A DNA stretch of 64,000 bases from an uncultured Gammaproteobacteria bacterium (GCA_937801655.1 CALMWC010000016.1:41880-105879); one strand, 5' to 3'. Shown: positions 19,700-29,817, counted from the first letter of the stretch. The notes: a model not told the origin generated them from the letters alone. Program-made: numbers and translations.

Positions 19700-20465
19700 T
19701 GCCTCTGGAAGACTGATTTAGAAAATCAATCATAACTGTTACTTCATCTGAGATCTCAGTCAGTGAAGAGATTTTTTCTATTGCTTCCTCTATTCTTAAA
19801 TCTGATTTATACAAATATTTGTATGCATTTTTTATATTTCTTATTTGTTTTTCTGAAAAATCTCTTCTTTTTAATCCTTCTATATTGATACTTCTGGGTT
19901 TTGCTGGTTGCCCCATCACTACTACATAAGGTGGTAAATCTCTGGCAATGCCAGAATACATTCCTAGAAAACTATGGCTTCCTATTTTACAAAATTGATG
20001 AGCTCCTGAAAAACCCCCAAAAATAACAAAATCACCCACAGTTACATGTCCTCCTAAGGTAGTATTATTAGCAAATATTGTATGATTACTAATTTGACAA
20101 TCATGAGCGATATGCACATAAGCCATAATCCAATTATCATTTCCCAAACGAGTAATACCAACATCCTGTGAGGTACCTTTATTTATAGTGGTATATTCCC
20201 TAATTGTATTACGATCGCCTATCTCAACTTTTGTGTCTTCATTATCAAATTTTTTATCTTGTGGATCATCTCCAATGGATACGAATGAATAGATGTGATT
20301 ATCTTCGCCTATAGTCGTTGAGCCTTTTATAATAACGTGAGAATCAATAACAGAGCTCTCCCCTATTGTCACCTCAGGACCAATAATTGAATATGGGCCA
20401 ACACTGACATTATCAGCTAAATTTGCATTCTCAGAAACTATGGCTGTTTTATGTATCAGACTCAT
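19689..20465 (-). CDS. lpxA: UDP-N-acetylglucosamine acyltransferase
   Basis: First enzyme of lipid A synthesis; adds 3-hydroxyacyl from ACP to UDP-GlcNAc. A left-handed beta-helix of hexapeptide repeats fills residues 1-190 (VSVGPYSIIGPEVTIGESSV and so on). The catalytic histidine region reads YVHIAHDCQI, and MGQPAKPRSINIEGLKRR follows. The 258 residues match the family. Its start overlaps lpxD by 17 bp, so no room is left for fabZ, which normally separates the two. Confidence 0.98.
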   Translation of the reverse strand: MSLIHKTAIVSENANLADNVSVGPYSIIGPEVTIGESSVIDSHVIIKGSTTIGEDNHIYSFVSIGDDPQDKKFDNEDTKVEIGDRNTIREYTTINKGTSQDVGITRLGNDNWIMAYVHIAHDCQISNHTIFANNTTLGGHVTVGDFVIFGGFSGAHQFCKIGSHSFLGMYSGIARDLPPYVVVMGQPAKPRSINIEGLKRRDFSEKQIRNIKNAYKYLYKSDLRIEEAIEKISSLTEISDEVTVMIDFLNQSSRGIVR

Positions 20466-21492
20466 TATCTTCTTTTTTTTTGATACTCGATATGATCGAC
20501 TTTAATTTACTCAAGCTTCTGAATATTGCTACGTTTTTTTGCCAGACAGTTGTTTTTTGATGGGGAAAAAGATTACTTGAATAAACGCCTGGTTCTTTTA
20601 TTGATTTCATTACAGCTGTCCTGCCAGTAAGAGTTGTATGATCTGCAATCTCAATATGCCCAGTGATGGACACATTGCCACTTATTTTACAATGTTTTCC
20701 AATAATTGAACTGCCTGCTATTTGACTATTAGCAACAATTGCTGTGTGTTCACCAATAATTACGTTATGACCTACCTGAATGAGATTATCTAATTTAACA
20801 CCATTTTTTAATTGAGTGTCTGTCATAGTGCCTCGATCAATTGTGGTGTTAGCTCCTATCTCTACATCATTGCCAATTTTGACAGACCCAGTTTGAGGAA
20901 CTTTAACCCATTGTGAATTTTCATCCTCTGAAAACCCAAAACCATCAGCACCAATAACAGCCCCTGAATTTATTATAGCTCTCGAACCAATAGTGGAATG
21001 ATTCAGAACCATTACACCAGGTCCAATCCACGAATTATCACCAATCGATGATTTGGAAGTAATAACTGCATTAGCACCTATAAAAACAGACTTGCCAAGT
21101 TTGACACCTTTTCCAATATATACCCCTGCTTGAATTGAGCAACTTGACGGTACTGTTGCTGAATCTTCAATTACGGCAGAAGGATGGGAGCCTATCTCAA
21201 AGTCTTTAGACTTTTCAAAGTATGATGCAATTTTTGCAAAGGCTAAATAGGGATTATCAGTAATCAAGGCTGCTGTTGGACAATTTTCAAGATCCTTATT
21301 TTTAAGAATCACTGCGCCAGCTTTTGTGTATTTTAGAAAAGACTTATACTTATCATTTGATAAAAAAGCAATAGAACTGCTATTAGCATCCTCTAGTGAG
21401 GATACTTTAGAGATTAGAACTTTTGGGTCTCCACTAAGTTCACAACCATATCTAGAGGCTAATTCTTCCAGATTGATTGTAATATCAGGCAA
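20449..21492 (-). CDS. lpxD: UDP-3-O-(3-hydroxyacyl)glucosamine N-acyltransferase
   Basis: Third enzyme of lipid A synthesis, adding the N-linked 3-hydroxyacyl chain. It shows an N-terminal uridine-binding domain (about 1-100, with SIAFLSNDKYKSFLKYTKAGAVI), a hexapeptide beta-helix with ADGFGFSEDE and NTTIDRGTMTDT, and the conserved LDNLIQVGHNVIIGEHTAI including the catalytic His. The C-terminal tail is lysine-rich. It follows skp by 32 bp and overlaps lpxA by 17 bp. Confidence 0.98.
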   Translation of the reverse strand: MPDITINLEELASRYGCELSGDPKVLISKVSSLEDANSSSIAFLSNDKYKSFLKYTKAGAVILKNKDLENCPTAALITDNPYLAFAKIASYFEKSKDFEIGSHPSAVIEDSATVPSSCSIQAGVYIGKGVKLGKSVFIGANAVITSKSSIGDNSWIGPGVMVLNHSTIGSRAIINSGAVIGADGFGFSEDENSQWVKVPQTGSVKIGNDVEIGANTTIDRGTMTDTQLKNGVKLDNLIQVGHNVIIGEHTAIVANSQIAGSSIIGKHCKISGNVSITGHIEIADHTTLTGRTAVMKSIKEPGVYSSNLFPHQKTTVWQKNVAIFRSLSKLKSIISSIKKKEDNESDT

Positions 21493-21524
21493 AAATGTCT
21501 CCTTAGTTAATTTTTTTAATTAAC

Positions 21525-22091
21525 TTAGCCGCCCGATTTCATATCTTGAAAGTTTTTCTCTAAAACCTTTGCAATTTCATTGGTGATATCAACAGAAGCT
21601 CCTTTGTAGAGAGTCCCTCCATTCAAAATAGTATTCTGACTTATTCGTCCTTCATTAATAATGAGATCATAACCATTATCTCTTCCAAATTTATTGACTT
21701 CATTGATAATCTCAACAAGTATTTTATTTGACTCAATTGCAGCACGATTTTGCTGATCTTCTTGTATACTTTTAACTAAATACTCTAACTCTCTTTGGTC
21801 TTTTTGTAATTGAAGCTGTGCATTTTGTCTTTCATCATTACTTAAAGCTAAATTATCTTTAGTTAAATTTTCACGCCCTGTATTAAATGCGGACTCTTTA
21901 GCAGTAATATCCCTAACTCTAGGTGCAAACTCTTCTTCAATTGCAGATTGCATATCTTGAGCTTGAGGTGACTCATTAATAAGCTTGTTCATATCAACAA
22001 CACCTATTTTAGCCTGTCCAATATCTTGAGCCTGAATTGGGTGAATTAAAATTAATGCAGCCATCATTGTAAATAAATATTTTAATCTCAT
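21525..22091 (-). CDS. skp: Periplasmic chaperone Skp (OmpH family)
   Basis: Trimeric chaperone that holds unfolded outer membrane proteins on their way to the Bam complex. A signal peptide covers about residues 1-21 (ending in PIQAQ). The mature part starts with AKIGVVDMNKLINESP, the usual first strand, followed by long charged helices (about 45-130) that would form the tentacles and a C-terminal YDLIINEG strand. The 188-residue length is normal. It lies between bamA and lpxD. Confidence 0.92.
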   Translation of the reverse strand: MRLKYLFTMMAALILIHPIQAQDIGQAKIGVVDMNKLINESPQAQDMQSAIEEEFAPRVRDITAKESAFNTGRENLTKDNLALSNDERQNAQLQLQKDQRELEYLVKSIQEDQQNRAAIESNKILVEIINEVNKFGRDNGYDLIINEGRISQNTILNGGTLYKGASVDITNEIAKVLEKNFQDMKSGG

Positions 22092-22127
22092 CTTATTTGT
22101 CCTTTATTAATTGAATAAAACCATTGT

Positions 22128-24533
22128 CTAGAAAGCGCCACCAATTGTAAATTGGAATCTCTCTAATTCATCACCGAATCTATTTCCTGTTGATTCATCA
22201 TAGTTCATGGGAACAGCATAACTAAATCTAAACAATCCCATTGGAGCGAGCCATTGAGCTGCAATACCAAAAGATCTTTTTAGTTTTCCAGAATCAAAAT
22301 CATAACTAATTTCTTCGCCTTGATAATCATAGAATTTAATTTCACTTGTTGAAAAAACATTACCTATGTCAAAAAATAAACTAAATCTAGCTCTGGCAGC
22401 CCAATCTTGTGGCATTGGCAAAATAAGTTCCATCTGTGATGAAACTAGAAGGTTTCCACCATAAGGATTCCCAAAATTATCTCTTGGCCCTAATCTATGC
22501 TCTTTAAAGCCTCTTATGGTATCTGGACCGCCTGCAAAGAAATTCTTATAAGGAGGTACTCCCACTGATTCGCCATAAGCATCATTAAAAGCAATATCTG
22601 CTTTAGCCATTAATGTTAAGTAATTAACAAATGGAAATGGGATAGCAAAATATTGTTTATAACTATAATTAATTCCATAATACTCAACATCACTTCCAGG
22701 TATTGCCACATTAGCAATGAGCCTTTGAGACATCCCTCGATCTGCAAAAAGATATCTATTCCTAGAATCATAAACCCAACCTAATGTAATTTCAGCTGAA
22801 TTAAATTTTGTTTTACAAAAGTCAAATAAGTCTTGATCAAAGCATTCACTCTTTCCGTTACTTGTTACCCACTGTAATGCTTGGTCAGCGCTATAATCTC
22901 CAGCTAATAGTTCGGAACTCTGCAATGAGCCTCCAAAAATAACTCTTTGATATTCACTTAATGGATAAGAGTACTGAAGGCCTAATGAATAGGTTTTGGT
23001 TGAAAAATCTGAGGATGATGCAGTAAATTGATTAAAAGAAGATTGAGATAAGGATGCTGTTCTAGAGATCTCATCTATTCCTGTGTATGCCTTGGTATGC
23101 GAAAAACTATATAAATCTCTATACTTGCTAGCATTTAAATCCAGAGCTACTCTATCGCCAGTGCCAAAGAAATTAGTGTGAACAAAGTTACCATTTAGAA
23201 TCAACTTCTGATAACCAGAGTAACCAATACCGCCTCCAAACTGTCCTGGTAATCCTTCCTTTATTGTAAATTCAGCATCAACCAAATCAGTTGTCCCTGG
23301 AACAGGTATTGCTTCAAAATCAACTTCTTCTATGAATGGTAATCGCTGTAATCTAACTTTGGATCTCTCAAGACTGCTTTTGGAATAATAGCCCCCTTCC
23401 AACTGTCTCATTTCTCGCCTAAGAGTATTGTCATTGATCGAGGGTGTACCTGAAAAACTTACTCGTCTTACATAAACTCTACTATTTGGTTGAATGTAAA
23501 AAACAACCTTAACTTCTTTGCTGTCTCGATCAAGTTCGGGAATAGCTTCAACTTCTGCGAAGGAATACCCATCCTCTCCTAACCTATATTTTATTAATTC
23601 AGATGCTTGTGTTAAAAGCCCTTGCGAAAATATTTGTCCTGATTTAGCAAAAACTAGTTGCTCTATTTCTTCTCTAGGTATAACAAATTCACCTGTTAAT
23701 TTAACATCCGATAGCTTGTAAACTTCTCCTTCAGATATATTAATGGTTACAAAAATACCTGTTTTATCTTGAGAGATAGCTACTTGAGCTGATTCAATCT
23801 GAAAATTTGCATAACCTTGATCTAAATAAAAACTCTCGATCCCTTCTAAATCGCCTTGTAAATCTTCTCTAGAATACCTATCGTCTTGATTAATAAAAGA
23901 AAGCCAATTTGGCATTTTCAGCTTTAATAAATCCAATAAATCATCGTCATTAAAGATGCTATTACCAACAATGTTAATTTGCCTAATTTGAGCTCTTTCC
24001 CCTTCTTTAACTTCAACTTTGACAGTGACTGTATTGCCAGGTATATCTTCAATAATGGTGTCAATTTTTGCACTGTATTTACCAAAACTAAAATATTGAT
24101 CAATAAGCGATCTCTCTATTTCATCAAGCACTGACGGGTCATAAGTTCTCCCTACTTTAAAACCAATATTGGTCAATGATTCTTCTAAATCTTCCGTTTT
24201 AATATCTTTATTTCCCTCAAATGTTATCGAACCAATAGAAGGCCTTTCGAGCACTGAAATAATCAATACTCCTGAAGAATCTTTTCTGAATTCTATATTT
24301 TTAAAAAAACCACTGGAGTAGACTGATCGGATAGATTCTTTTACCCTAATGTCATCAATACTGTCTCCAATATTGATAGGCAAATAATTAAGCAGAGCTC
24401 CCTCAGATATTTTCTGTAGGCCCTCTATTTTTATATCTTTGACTAGAAAATTATCTTCAGCTTCCACATATGCAAAACAAAAGAGGGAGATAGTAAAAAT
24501 TGTTAATTCGGCTAATAAATATTTAGTTTTCAT
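22128..24533 (-). CDS. bamA: Outer membrane protein assembly factor BamA
   Basis: Central Omp85 protein that inserts beta-barrel proteins into the outer membrane. A signal peptide occupies about 1-25. Five POTRA repeats follow (about 27-425), each starting with a short strand such as VKDIKIEGLQKISEGAL. The 16-strand barrel then runs to the C-terminal phenylalanine (FTIGGAF). The lid-loop motif usually written VRGF reads IRGF here, followed by KEHRLGPRD. The 801 residues are typical. It lies between rseP and skp. Confidence 0.98.
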   Translation of the reverse strand: MKTKYLLAELTIFTISLFCFAYVEAEDNFLVKDIKIEGLQKISEGALLNYLPINIGDSIDDIRVKESIRSVYSSGFFKNIEFRKDSSGVLIISVLERPSIGSITFEGNKDIKTEDLEESLTNIGFKVGRTYDPSVLDEIERSLIDQYFSFGKYSAKIDTIIEDIPGNTVTVKVEVKEGERAQIRQINIVGNSIFNDDDLLDLLKLKMPNWLSFINQDDRYSREDLQGDLEGIESFYLDQGYANFQIESAQVAISQDKTGIFVTINISEGEVYKLSDVKLTGEFVIPREEIEQLVFAKSGQIFSQGLLTQASELIKYRLGEDGYSFAEVEAIPELDRDSKEVKVVFYIQPNSRVYVRRVSFSGTPSINDNTLRREMRQLEGGYYSKSSLERSKVRLQRLPFIEEVDFEAIPVPGTTDLVDAEFTIKEGLPGQFGGGIGYSGYQKLILNGNFVHTNFFGTGDRVALDLNASKYRDLYSFSHTKAYTGIDEISRTASLSQSSFNQFTASSSDFSTKTYSLGLQYSYPLSEYQRVIFGGSLQSSELLAGDYSADQALQWVTSNGKSECFDQDLFDFCKTKFNSAEITLGWVYDSRNRYLFADRGMSQRLIANVAIPGSDVEYYGINYSYKQYFAIPFPFVNYLTLMAKADIAFNDAYGESVGVPPYKNFFAGGPDTIRGFKEHRLGPRDNFGNPYGGNLLVSSQMELILPMPQDWAARARFSLFFDIGNVFSTSEIKFYDYQGEEISYDFDSGKLKRSFGIAAQWLAPMGLFRFSYAVPMNYDESTGNRFGDELERFQFTIGGAF

Positions 24534-24552
24534 AATATAGTTTTGAATTTAA

Positions 24553-25914
24553 CTAACTGAATAATCTTATGATGTCATTGTACAATGCAAATACCATTAA
24601 GAATAATAATGCTCCGACACCAATTTGTTGAAAAACTATTTGAATCTTATCTGGTAATGGCCTTCTAATAACTTTTTCTATTAGAACAAAAACAATTTGT
24701 CCGCCATCCAATACAGGTAAAGGTAGTAAGTTGAGTATCCCAAGACTGACGCTAATAATAGCCATAAAAGATAATGTTGCTATTAATCCTCTTTTAGCTA
24801 CAGTACCAGCATCTTTTGCTATGCCCACAGGACCACTCAAGTTCTTTCCTGATATTTGACCACTAATCATTTTGCCAAACATATTCAACGTTAGAACTAT
24901 CATTTGGTTCGTTTGATCTAATGCCATAGTAAAATTCTTGGGAAAACTATATTTCTGGACAGCAAGGTATTGCTCTAATTGTGCTTGGTCTATCGTCATA
25001 GATATGCCAATAAAACCTTTAGAAGGATTATCTCTACTGGATTCAAGTAACACTACAGTTTGATAAATCTCATTACCTCTTTTAATTTCTAGCTCAATCG
25101 TCTCATTAGGCCTAGAACCAATCATCTCGCTGAATTCTGCAGGACTCTTCACACTAATATTATCTAACTTAAGAATAGTATCTTCTGCTAATAAACCTGA
25201 TTTCTCAGCTGGGCTATTTGGACTTGTATTAACTATGACTGGACTAGCTATAGGCTGAAAGGGTCTGAAACCCAGTCCTGAAAATAAAGCATTAGGTGCT
25301 GTGAGCTCCTTAGTCCTGCCAGTTAAGTCTAAATTGATCTTTTTTTGGTTATTTGTCTCATCAACTAGTAGTATTTCAATCTTTTCATCTTTTAATATTT
25401 CACCGATCATAGAAATAAGTGAAGTCTGCCAAGTTGTAACACTTTTTTCACCCACACTGATTATCTTATCGCCGGATCTAATATTATTTTCATATGCAAT
25501 GGAATTTAACTCCACTTCTCCAATGATAGGTGCCTGACCCGGAACTCCAATAGAAAACATAACCATGTAAGCTACTATTGAAAATATAAAATTTGCTAAA
25601 GGTCCTGCAAATAATATAAAGATCCTTTTTGTTGCTGATTGATTATTAAATGCTCTATGCTTATCATCAGGATCAACTTCCTCACTACGTTCATCTAAAA
25701 GTTGAACATAGCCACCTAGTGGTATTGCTGAAACACAATATTCAGTTTGATCAACCCCATATTTTTTGCTCCAAAATATTTTTCCGAATCCAACCGAATA
25801 TCTCAAGACTTTTACATTACATAATCTTGCAGCATAATAATGTCCGCCTTCATGAATAATGACAAGAATACCTACCAATAGGATGAATGCAAAAATAGAA
25901 AATAATATGTCCAT
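24553..25914 (-). CDS. rseP: Site-2 zinc metalloprotease RseP
   Basis: Intramembrane protease that completes cleavage of the anti-sigma factor RseA and clears signal peptides. The zinc motif HEGGH (an HExxH) lies in the first helix near residues 21-25. Two PDZ domains fill the middle (about 120-200 and 210-300). The third metal ligand lies in LPLPVLDGGQIVF near the C terminus. The 453 residues give four transmembrane segments. The dxr gene that often lies just upstream is absent; cdsA ends 67 bp upstream. Confidence 0.97.
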   Translation of the reverse strand: MDILFSIFAFILLVGILVIIHEGGHYYAARLCNVKVLRYSVGFGKIFWSKKYGVDQTEYCVSAIPLGGYVQLLDERSEEVDPDDKHRAFNNQSATKRIFILFAGPLANFIFSIVAYMVMFSIGVPGQAPIIGEVELNSIAYENNIRSGDKIISVGEKSVTTWQTSLISMIGEILKDEKIEILLVDETNNQKKINLDLTGRTKELTAPNALFSGLGFRPFQPIASPVIVNTSPNSPAEKSGLLAEDTILKLDNISVKSPAEFSEMIGSRPNETIELEIKRGNEIYQTVVLLESSRDNPSKGFIGISMTIDQAQLEQYLAVQKYSFPKNFTMALDQTNQMIVLTLNMFGKMISGQISGKNLSGPVGIAKDAGTVAKRGLIATLSFMAIISVSLGILNLLPLPVLDGGQIVFVLIEKVIRRPLPDKIQIVFQQIGVGALLFLMVFALYNDIIRLFS

Positions 25915-25981
25915 GGTTTAATTATCAATAATGATTATGAAGGAATTATAAAGATTGAAGTAATTAAAGAAAGTAATAAAA

Positions 25982-26818
25982 CTAAAATATAAAACCTAGA
26001 AAATTATAGTTCAATAATAAAGCCAATAAAAAGGATAGAGCAAAAAATGGAAGTATGGCTATAGTTCCATCTAAGAGATCAATAAAACCTCCATGACCTG
26101 GAATCAAATTACTGGATTCTTTTATATTTCTATTTCTTTTCAATAAGCTAAAAAATACATCACCTATAAATGATATCAAGGATACAGCTACACCAAAAAA
26201 TAAAAAATGAATGATATTATTATCTAATATTAGTGCTGCAATAGAGGTGAATAATGGAGTTATTATTAGTGACCCTATAAGTCCTTCAACTGTCTTCCCT
26301 GGGCTCACATTAGGAATAATAGGTCTTTTACCTAGTCTTCTGCCAATAAAGTAAGCAGAAGTGTCTGCAATAGATACTGCGCCAATTATTAATAATGGGT
26401 ACATTGAGTTAGTAAGTATAATAAATAAAGAATACATAGCAGGTATTAGAACTAAAGCTCCTAATAAGGAAACTCTTAAATCAGTAATTGGCTCGCCTTG
26501 ATATTTAAACACCCAGAAACCTATAAAAATCCAACTAAAAGATGAGATAGCAAAGAAGTAAATAGATAATAAGTTGGACGATATAAATAATTTATCATTA
26601 CTTAATAAAGCTAGAAGCATTATATTAATAAGAACAAACAATGATATGAAAATAATTTTATTTTTTCTTTTCTTAATAAGGCCTAAGTATTCCCAGAGTA
26701 TGATAGAAAAAACTAATTCAGAAAAGATAATCCCAACTAGTGAAGCATCATATATCAAGTAAAGAAATACTAGAATCATTACTATGGCTGAAAGAATTCT
26801 CTTAGTAAGTTCTGACAT
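25982..26818 (-). CDS. cdsA: Phosphatidate cytidylyltransferase
   Basis: Makes CDP-diacylglycerol from CTP and phosphatidic acid for phospholipid synthesis. The 278 residues form about eight transmembrane helices. ADTSAYFIGRRLGKRPIIPNVSPGKTVEGLIGS is clear family sequence (positions about 149-181). The C-terminal signature is partly altered: NIKESSNLIPGHGGFIDLLDG, where E. coli has GIKDSG and LDRIDS. The usual Asp of KD is Glu, and the Arg of DRxD is Leu. The gene otherwise looks intact and sits between uppS (9 bp) and rseP. Confidence 0.93.
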   Translation of the reverse strand: MSELTKRILSAIVMILVFLYLIYDASLVGIIFSELVFSIILWEYLGLIKKRKNKIIFISLFVLINIMLLALLSNDKLFISSNLLSIYFFAISSFSWIFIGFWVFKYQGEPITDLRVSLLGALVLIPAMYSLFIILTNSMYPLLIIGAVSIADTSAYFIGRRLGKRPIIPNVSPGKTVEGLIGSLIITPLFTSIAALILDNNIIHFLFFGVAVSLISFIGDVFFSLLKRNRNIKESSNLIPGHGGFIDLLDGTIAILPFFALSFLLALLLNYNFLGFIF

Positions 26819-26827
26819 GTATTATTA

Positions 26828-27598
26828 CTAAGCTTTTTTCAAATCAATGTGATCTTCGACAGATCCGAACCTTCGTTCAGATTTTGAGTAATTCTGAAGA
26901 ATTTCAATAAATTCTTGCTCTTCAAAGCTAGGCCAAAGTGTTTCTGTAAAGTAAATCTCGCTATATGCTGATTCCCAAAGCATAAAATTACTCAGCCTTG
27001 TTTCTCCCGAAGTACGAATTATCAAATCAAGATCTGAGACATCATTAAAAGACAAATGATCTGAAACCAAATCCTCATTTATTTCTTTCTTTGATAGTTT
27101 TCCTTTCTCTAATTTATCAATGATTTTTTTCATAGCTCCAACAATATCGTGTCTTGCTCCATATGCAATAGCTAGATTGAGCCTTAATCCTGAATTTTCT
27201 GAAGTAATACCTTCCATTTGTTCTAATTTTCTTTTCAGAACTTCTGGCAACATATCTAGATTACCGACTGGTTTAAAACAGACATTATTTTCAATCAATA
27301 AACTTGTATATTTACCAATTGTTCTTTCAAAAAGCTTCATTAATCCATTAATTTCTTTTCTTGGTCTACTCCAATTCTCAGAACTGAAAGCATAGAGAGT
27401 AAGGACTTCTAGTTTCATTTTGACGCATTGTTCGACAATTTCTTTAGCCTTAACTACTCCTGCCTCATGACCAAAGATTCTTCTTTTACCTCTCAATTTT
27501 GCCCAACGACCATTACCATCCATAATAATACCAATGTGTTTTGGTAGAATTGAAATAGCTGTTAAATCTTTATTTTGATCTGTCATAGCAGTACTCAA
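26828..27598 (-). CDS. uppS: Undecaprenyl diphosphate synthase
   Basis: Cis-prenyltransferase that makes the C55 carrier lipid for peptidoglycan and O-antigen. Signatures are GIIMDGNGRWAKLRGKRRIFGHEAG (positions about 23-47, with the catalytic Asp), LTLYAFSSENWSRP and the late IIRTSGETRLSNFMLWESAYSEIYFTETLWP. It overlaps frr by 4 bp (ATGA). Its presence shows that C5 isoprenoid units are needed, although no MEP-pathway gene remains in this cluster. Confidence 0.98.
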   Translation of the reverse strand: MSTAMTDQNKDLTAISILPKHIGIIMDGNGRWAKLRGKRRIFGHEAGVVKAKEIVEQCVKMKLEVLTLYAFSSENWSRPRKEINGLMKLFERTIGKYTSLLIENNVCFKPVGNLDMLPEVLKRKLEQMEGITSENSGLRLNLAIAYGARHDIVGAMKKIIDKLEKGKLSKKEINEDLVSDHLSFNDVSDLDLIIRTSGETRLSNFMLWESAYSEIYFTETLWPSFEEQEFIEILQNYSKSERRFGSVEDHIDLKKA

Positions 27599-28152
27599 AT
27601 AGTCATTAATTCTTTTTGCTTACTCTCACCCAATGAATCAATATTCTCTATCATATTGTCTGTAATATTTTGAATTGTTGTTTGACCTTTATGATAGTCA
27701 TCTTCAGAAATCATTTTCTCATTAAAGAAGTCCTTAAGATCTTGAATGGAATCCCTTCTGATATTTCTGATTGATATCTTCGCATTCTCCCCTTCACTCT
27801 TGACTTGTTTGGTCAATTCAATTCGTCTTTCTTCTGTAAGAGGAGGGAGTGGAATTCTAATTATATTTCCAGTTGTTACAGGATTTAATCCTATATTTGC
27901 TTTCATAATTGCTTGCTCTATCTCAGGTATAAACTTTTCTTCCCACGGGGAAATTGCAAGAGTTTGAGAATCCTCTACTGAAATATTTGATAATTGCTTC
28001 AAAGGTGTTTCATTACCATAATAATCAAGGTGGATGCTATCGAGTATATCTGGTGATGCCCTGCCTGTTCTTACTTTAGTTAAATTAGCTCTGAAAGCAG
28101 CAATAGATTTCTCCATTCTTTCTTGTGCTTCCTGATTTACTTCTTCCAACAA
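27595..28152 (-). CDS. frr: Ribosome recycling factor
   Basis: Works with EF-G to split ribosomes after termination. The 185 residues match the family length; the tRNA-shaped protein shows RTGRASPDILDSIHLDYYGNETPL at about 32-55 and RIPLPPLTEERRIELTKQVK in the hinge and helix region. It follows pyrH by 6 bp and overlaps uppS by 4 bp. In enterobacteria dxr would lie between frr and uppS; it is not here. Confidence 0.98.
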   Translation of the reverse strand: MLEEVNQEAQERMEKSIAAFRANLTKVRTGRASPDILDSIHLDYYGNETPLKQLSNISVEDSQTLAISPWEEKFIPEIEQAIMKANIGLNPVTTGNIIRIPLPPLTEERRIELTKQVKSEGENAKISIRNIRRDSIQDLKDFFNEKMISEDDYHKGQTTIQNITDNMIENIDSLGESKQKELMTI

Positions 28153-28158
28153 ACTTAA

Positions 28159-28869
28159 TTAACCTATCAATGTTCCGATTTCTTTTCCATCAATAATTTC
28201 TGATAATGCATTTTCTATATTCATATCATATACCCTAACAGGAAGGTTGTTCTCTTTACACATAACGATTGAAGTTGTATCCATGACCCCAAGATTCATA
28301 GTGATAAAATCATTATAAGAGATCTTTTTATAATGCTCTGCTTTATCATTTTTTATAGGGTCTTCAGAATAAACACCATTGACCCTTGTTGCTTTTATTA
28401 ATAAATCTGCCTCAATCTCAACAGCTCTCAATGAGGCAGCTGAGTCCGTAGTAAAATATGGGTTTCCTGTACCTGCAGCAAAAATAGTAATCCTTCCTTT
28501 TTCTAAATGTCTTATTGCTCTTCTTCTAATATAATCTTCGCAAACTTCATTGACTTTTAATGCTGACATTACCCTTGCGACTTGGCCTTCTCTCTCTAAA
28601 GCATCTTGAATTGCTAAAGCATTGATTATAGTTGCAAGCATACCCATTTGATCGCCTGTAACTCTATCAATTCCTGATTGCGCTAAACCCTCTCCCCTAA
28701 AGATATTTCCCCCACCGATAACTATTCCAAGTTCAATACCTTTTTCAGTGATTGATCTAATTTCTTTTGCTAAATAAATAAGAACTTTGGGATCAACTCC
28801 AAATTGTTGATTTCCTAGAAGCGCCTCACCACTAAGCTTAAGTAAAATTCTTTTTATTTTATTACTCAC
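28159..28869 (-). CDS. pyrH: UMP kinase
   Basis: Phosphorylates UMP to UDP; hexameric amino acid kinase family enzyme, regulated by GTP and UTP in relatives. Family sequence includes [13 protein letters not shown] at the start, [29 protein letters not shown] and [19 protein letters not shown]. The 236-residue length is normal. It sits between tsf (45 bp) and frr (6 bp), and feeds UTP to PyrG further along the block. Confidence 0.98.
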   Translation of the reverse strand: MSNKIKRILLKLSGEALLGNQQFGVDPKVLIYLAKEIRSITEKGIELGIVIGGGNIFRGEGLAQSGIDRVTGDQMGMLATIINALAIQDALEREGQVARVMSALKVNEVCEDYIRRRAIRHLEKGRITIFAAGTGNPYFTTDSAASLRAVEIEADLLIKATRVNGVYSEDPIKNDKAEHYKKISYNDFITMNLGVMDTTSIVMCKENNLPVRVYDMNIENALSEIIDGKEIGTLIG

Positions 28870-28914
28870 AAAAGAACTCTACTATTTAATATATTTCTAG
28901 TGAAGATCATAAAG

Positions 28915-29796
28915 CTACTGTGTAGCCTCAACTTGGGCTTTAACTTCATCAGCAAAGTTAACTTCTTCCTGTTCTATTCCGTCACCAACTTCATACCTTA
29001 TAAAAGAATTTACTGTTGCATTAGAATCATTAAGTAATTGTTCAATAGTGATATCTGGATCCTTTATAAATTCTTGTCCCAACAAAGTTAATTGACTGAT
29101 TTTTTTATTTAACTTTCCTTGTACTATTTTTTCAATTATTTCTTTTGGCTTTCCTTCTTCTTCAGCCTGAAGTGCTAAAATTCTACTTTCTTCTTTTAAT
29201 AACTCAGTTGAAATTTCAGATTGATCAATATAGTGTGGATTTGATGCTGCTACATGCATCGCAATGTCTTTTGCTAACGCCTCATTGTCAGAATCTATTA
29301 ATGCAATGGCAGCAATTTTATCTGCATGAATATAGGATCCTAGAGTGCCCTCAATTGATACTTTATCAAATCGTCTTAGTGAAATATTTTCTCCCAATTT
29401 TGAAATCACATGAGTTTTATAATCTTCCACTGTATCAAAATCACTTATTGATGACGATAATAAACTGTCTAGATCACTAATATCACCGTCAACTATTGCT
29501 TCTAATATATTTTTTGAAAAATCAATAAATTGTTGATCCTTTGCAGCAAAATCAGTTTCACAATTTACCTCTAAAATAACAGCTACTTTATTATTTAAGC
29601 ATACTTTAATTGAAACCAAACCTTGAGCTGTTGTCCTTCCAGATTTGCTGTCTGCTTTACTTTGACCTTTTTCTTTCAAAAATAATTTAGCTTTTTCAAA
29701 ATCCCCATTAGATTCTACAAGAGCTTTCTTACAATCCATCATTCCTGCGCTAGTTAATTCTCTTAGTTTTTTTACTTCACTGGCTGAGATTCCCAT
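28915..29796 (-). CDS. tsf: Elongation factor Ts
   Basis: Nucleotide exchange factor for EF-Tu. The N-terminal UBA-like domain has KKLRELTSAGMMDCKKAL and the core TDFAAKD motif (within VNCETDFAAKDQQFIDF) follows, with the dimerisation region and C-terminal module behind. The 293 residues are normal. It is 21 bp after rpsB. Confidence 0.98.
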   Translation of the reverse strand: MGISASEVKKLRELTSAGMMDCKKALVESNGDFEKAKLFLKEKGQSKADSKSGRTTAQGLVSIKVCLNNKVAVILEVNCETDFAAKDQQFIDFSKNILEAIVDGDISDLDSLLSSSISDFDTVEDYKTHVISKLGENISLRRFDKVSIEGTLGSYIHADKIAAIALIDSDNEALAKDIAMHVAASNPHYIDQSEISTELLKEESRILALQAEEEGKPKEIIEKIVQGKLNKKISQLTLLGQEFIKDPDITIEQLLNDSNATVNSFIRYEVGDGIEQEEVNFADEVKAQVEATQ

Positions 29797-29817
29797 TATT
29801 ATCTACCGTTAGTTAAA

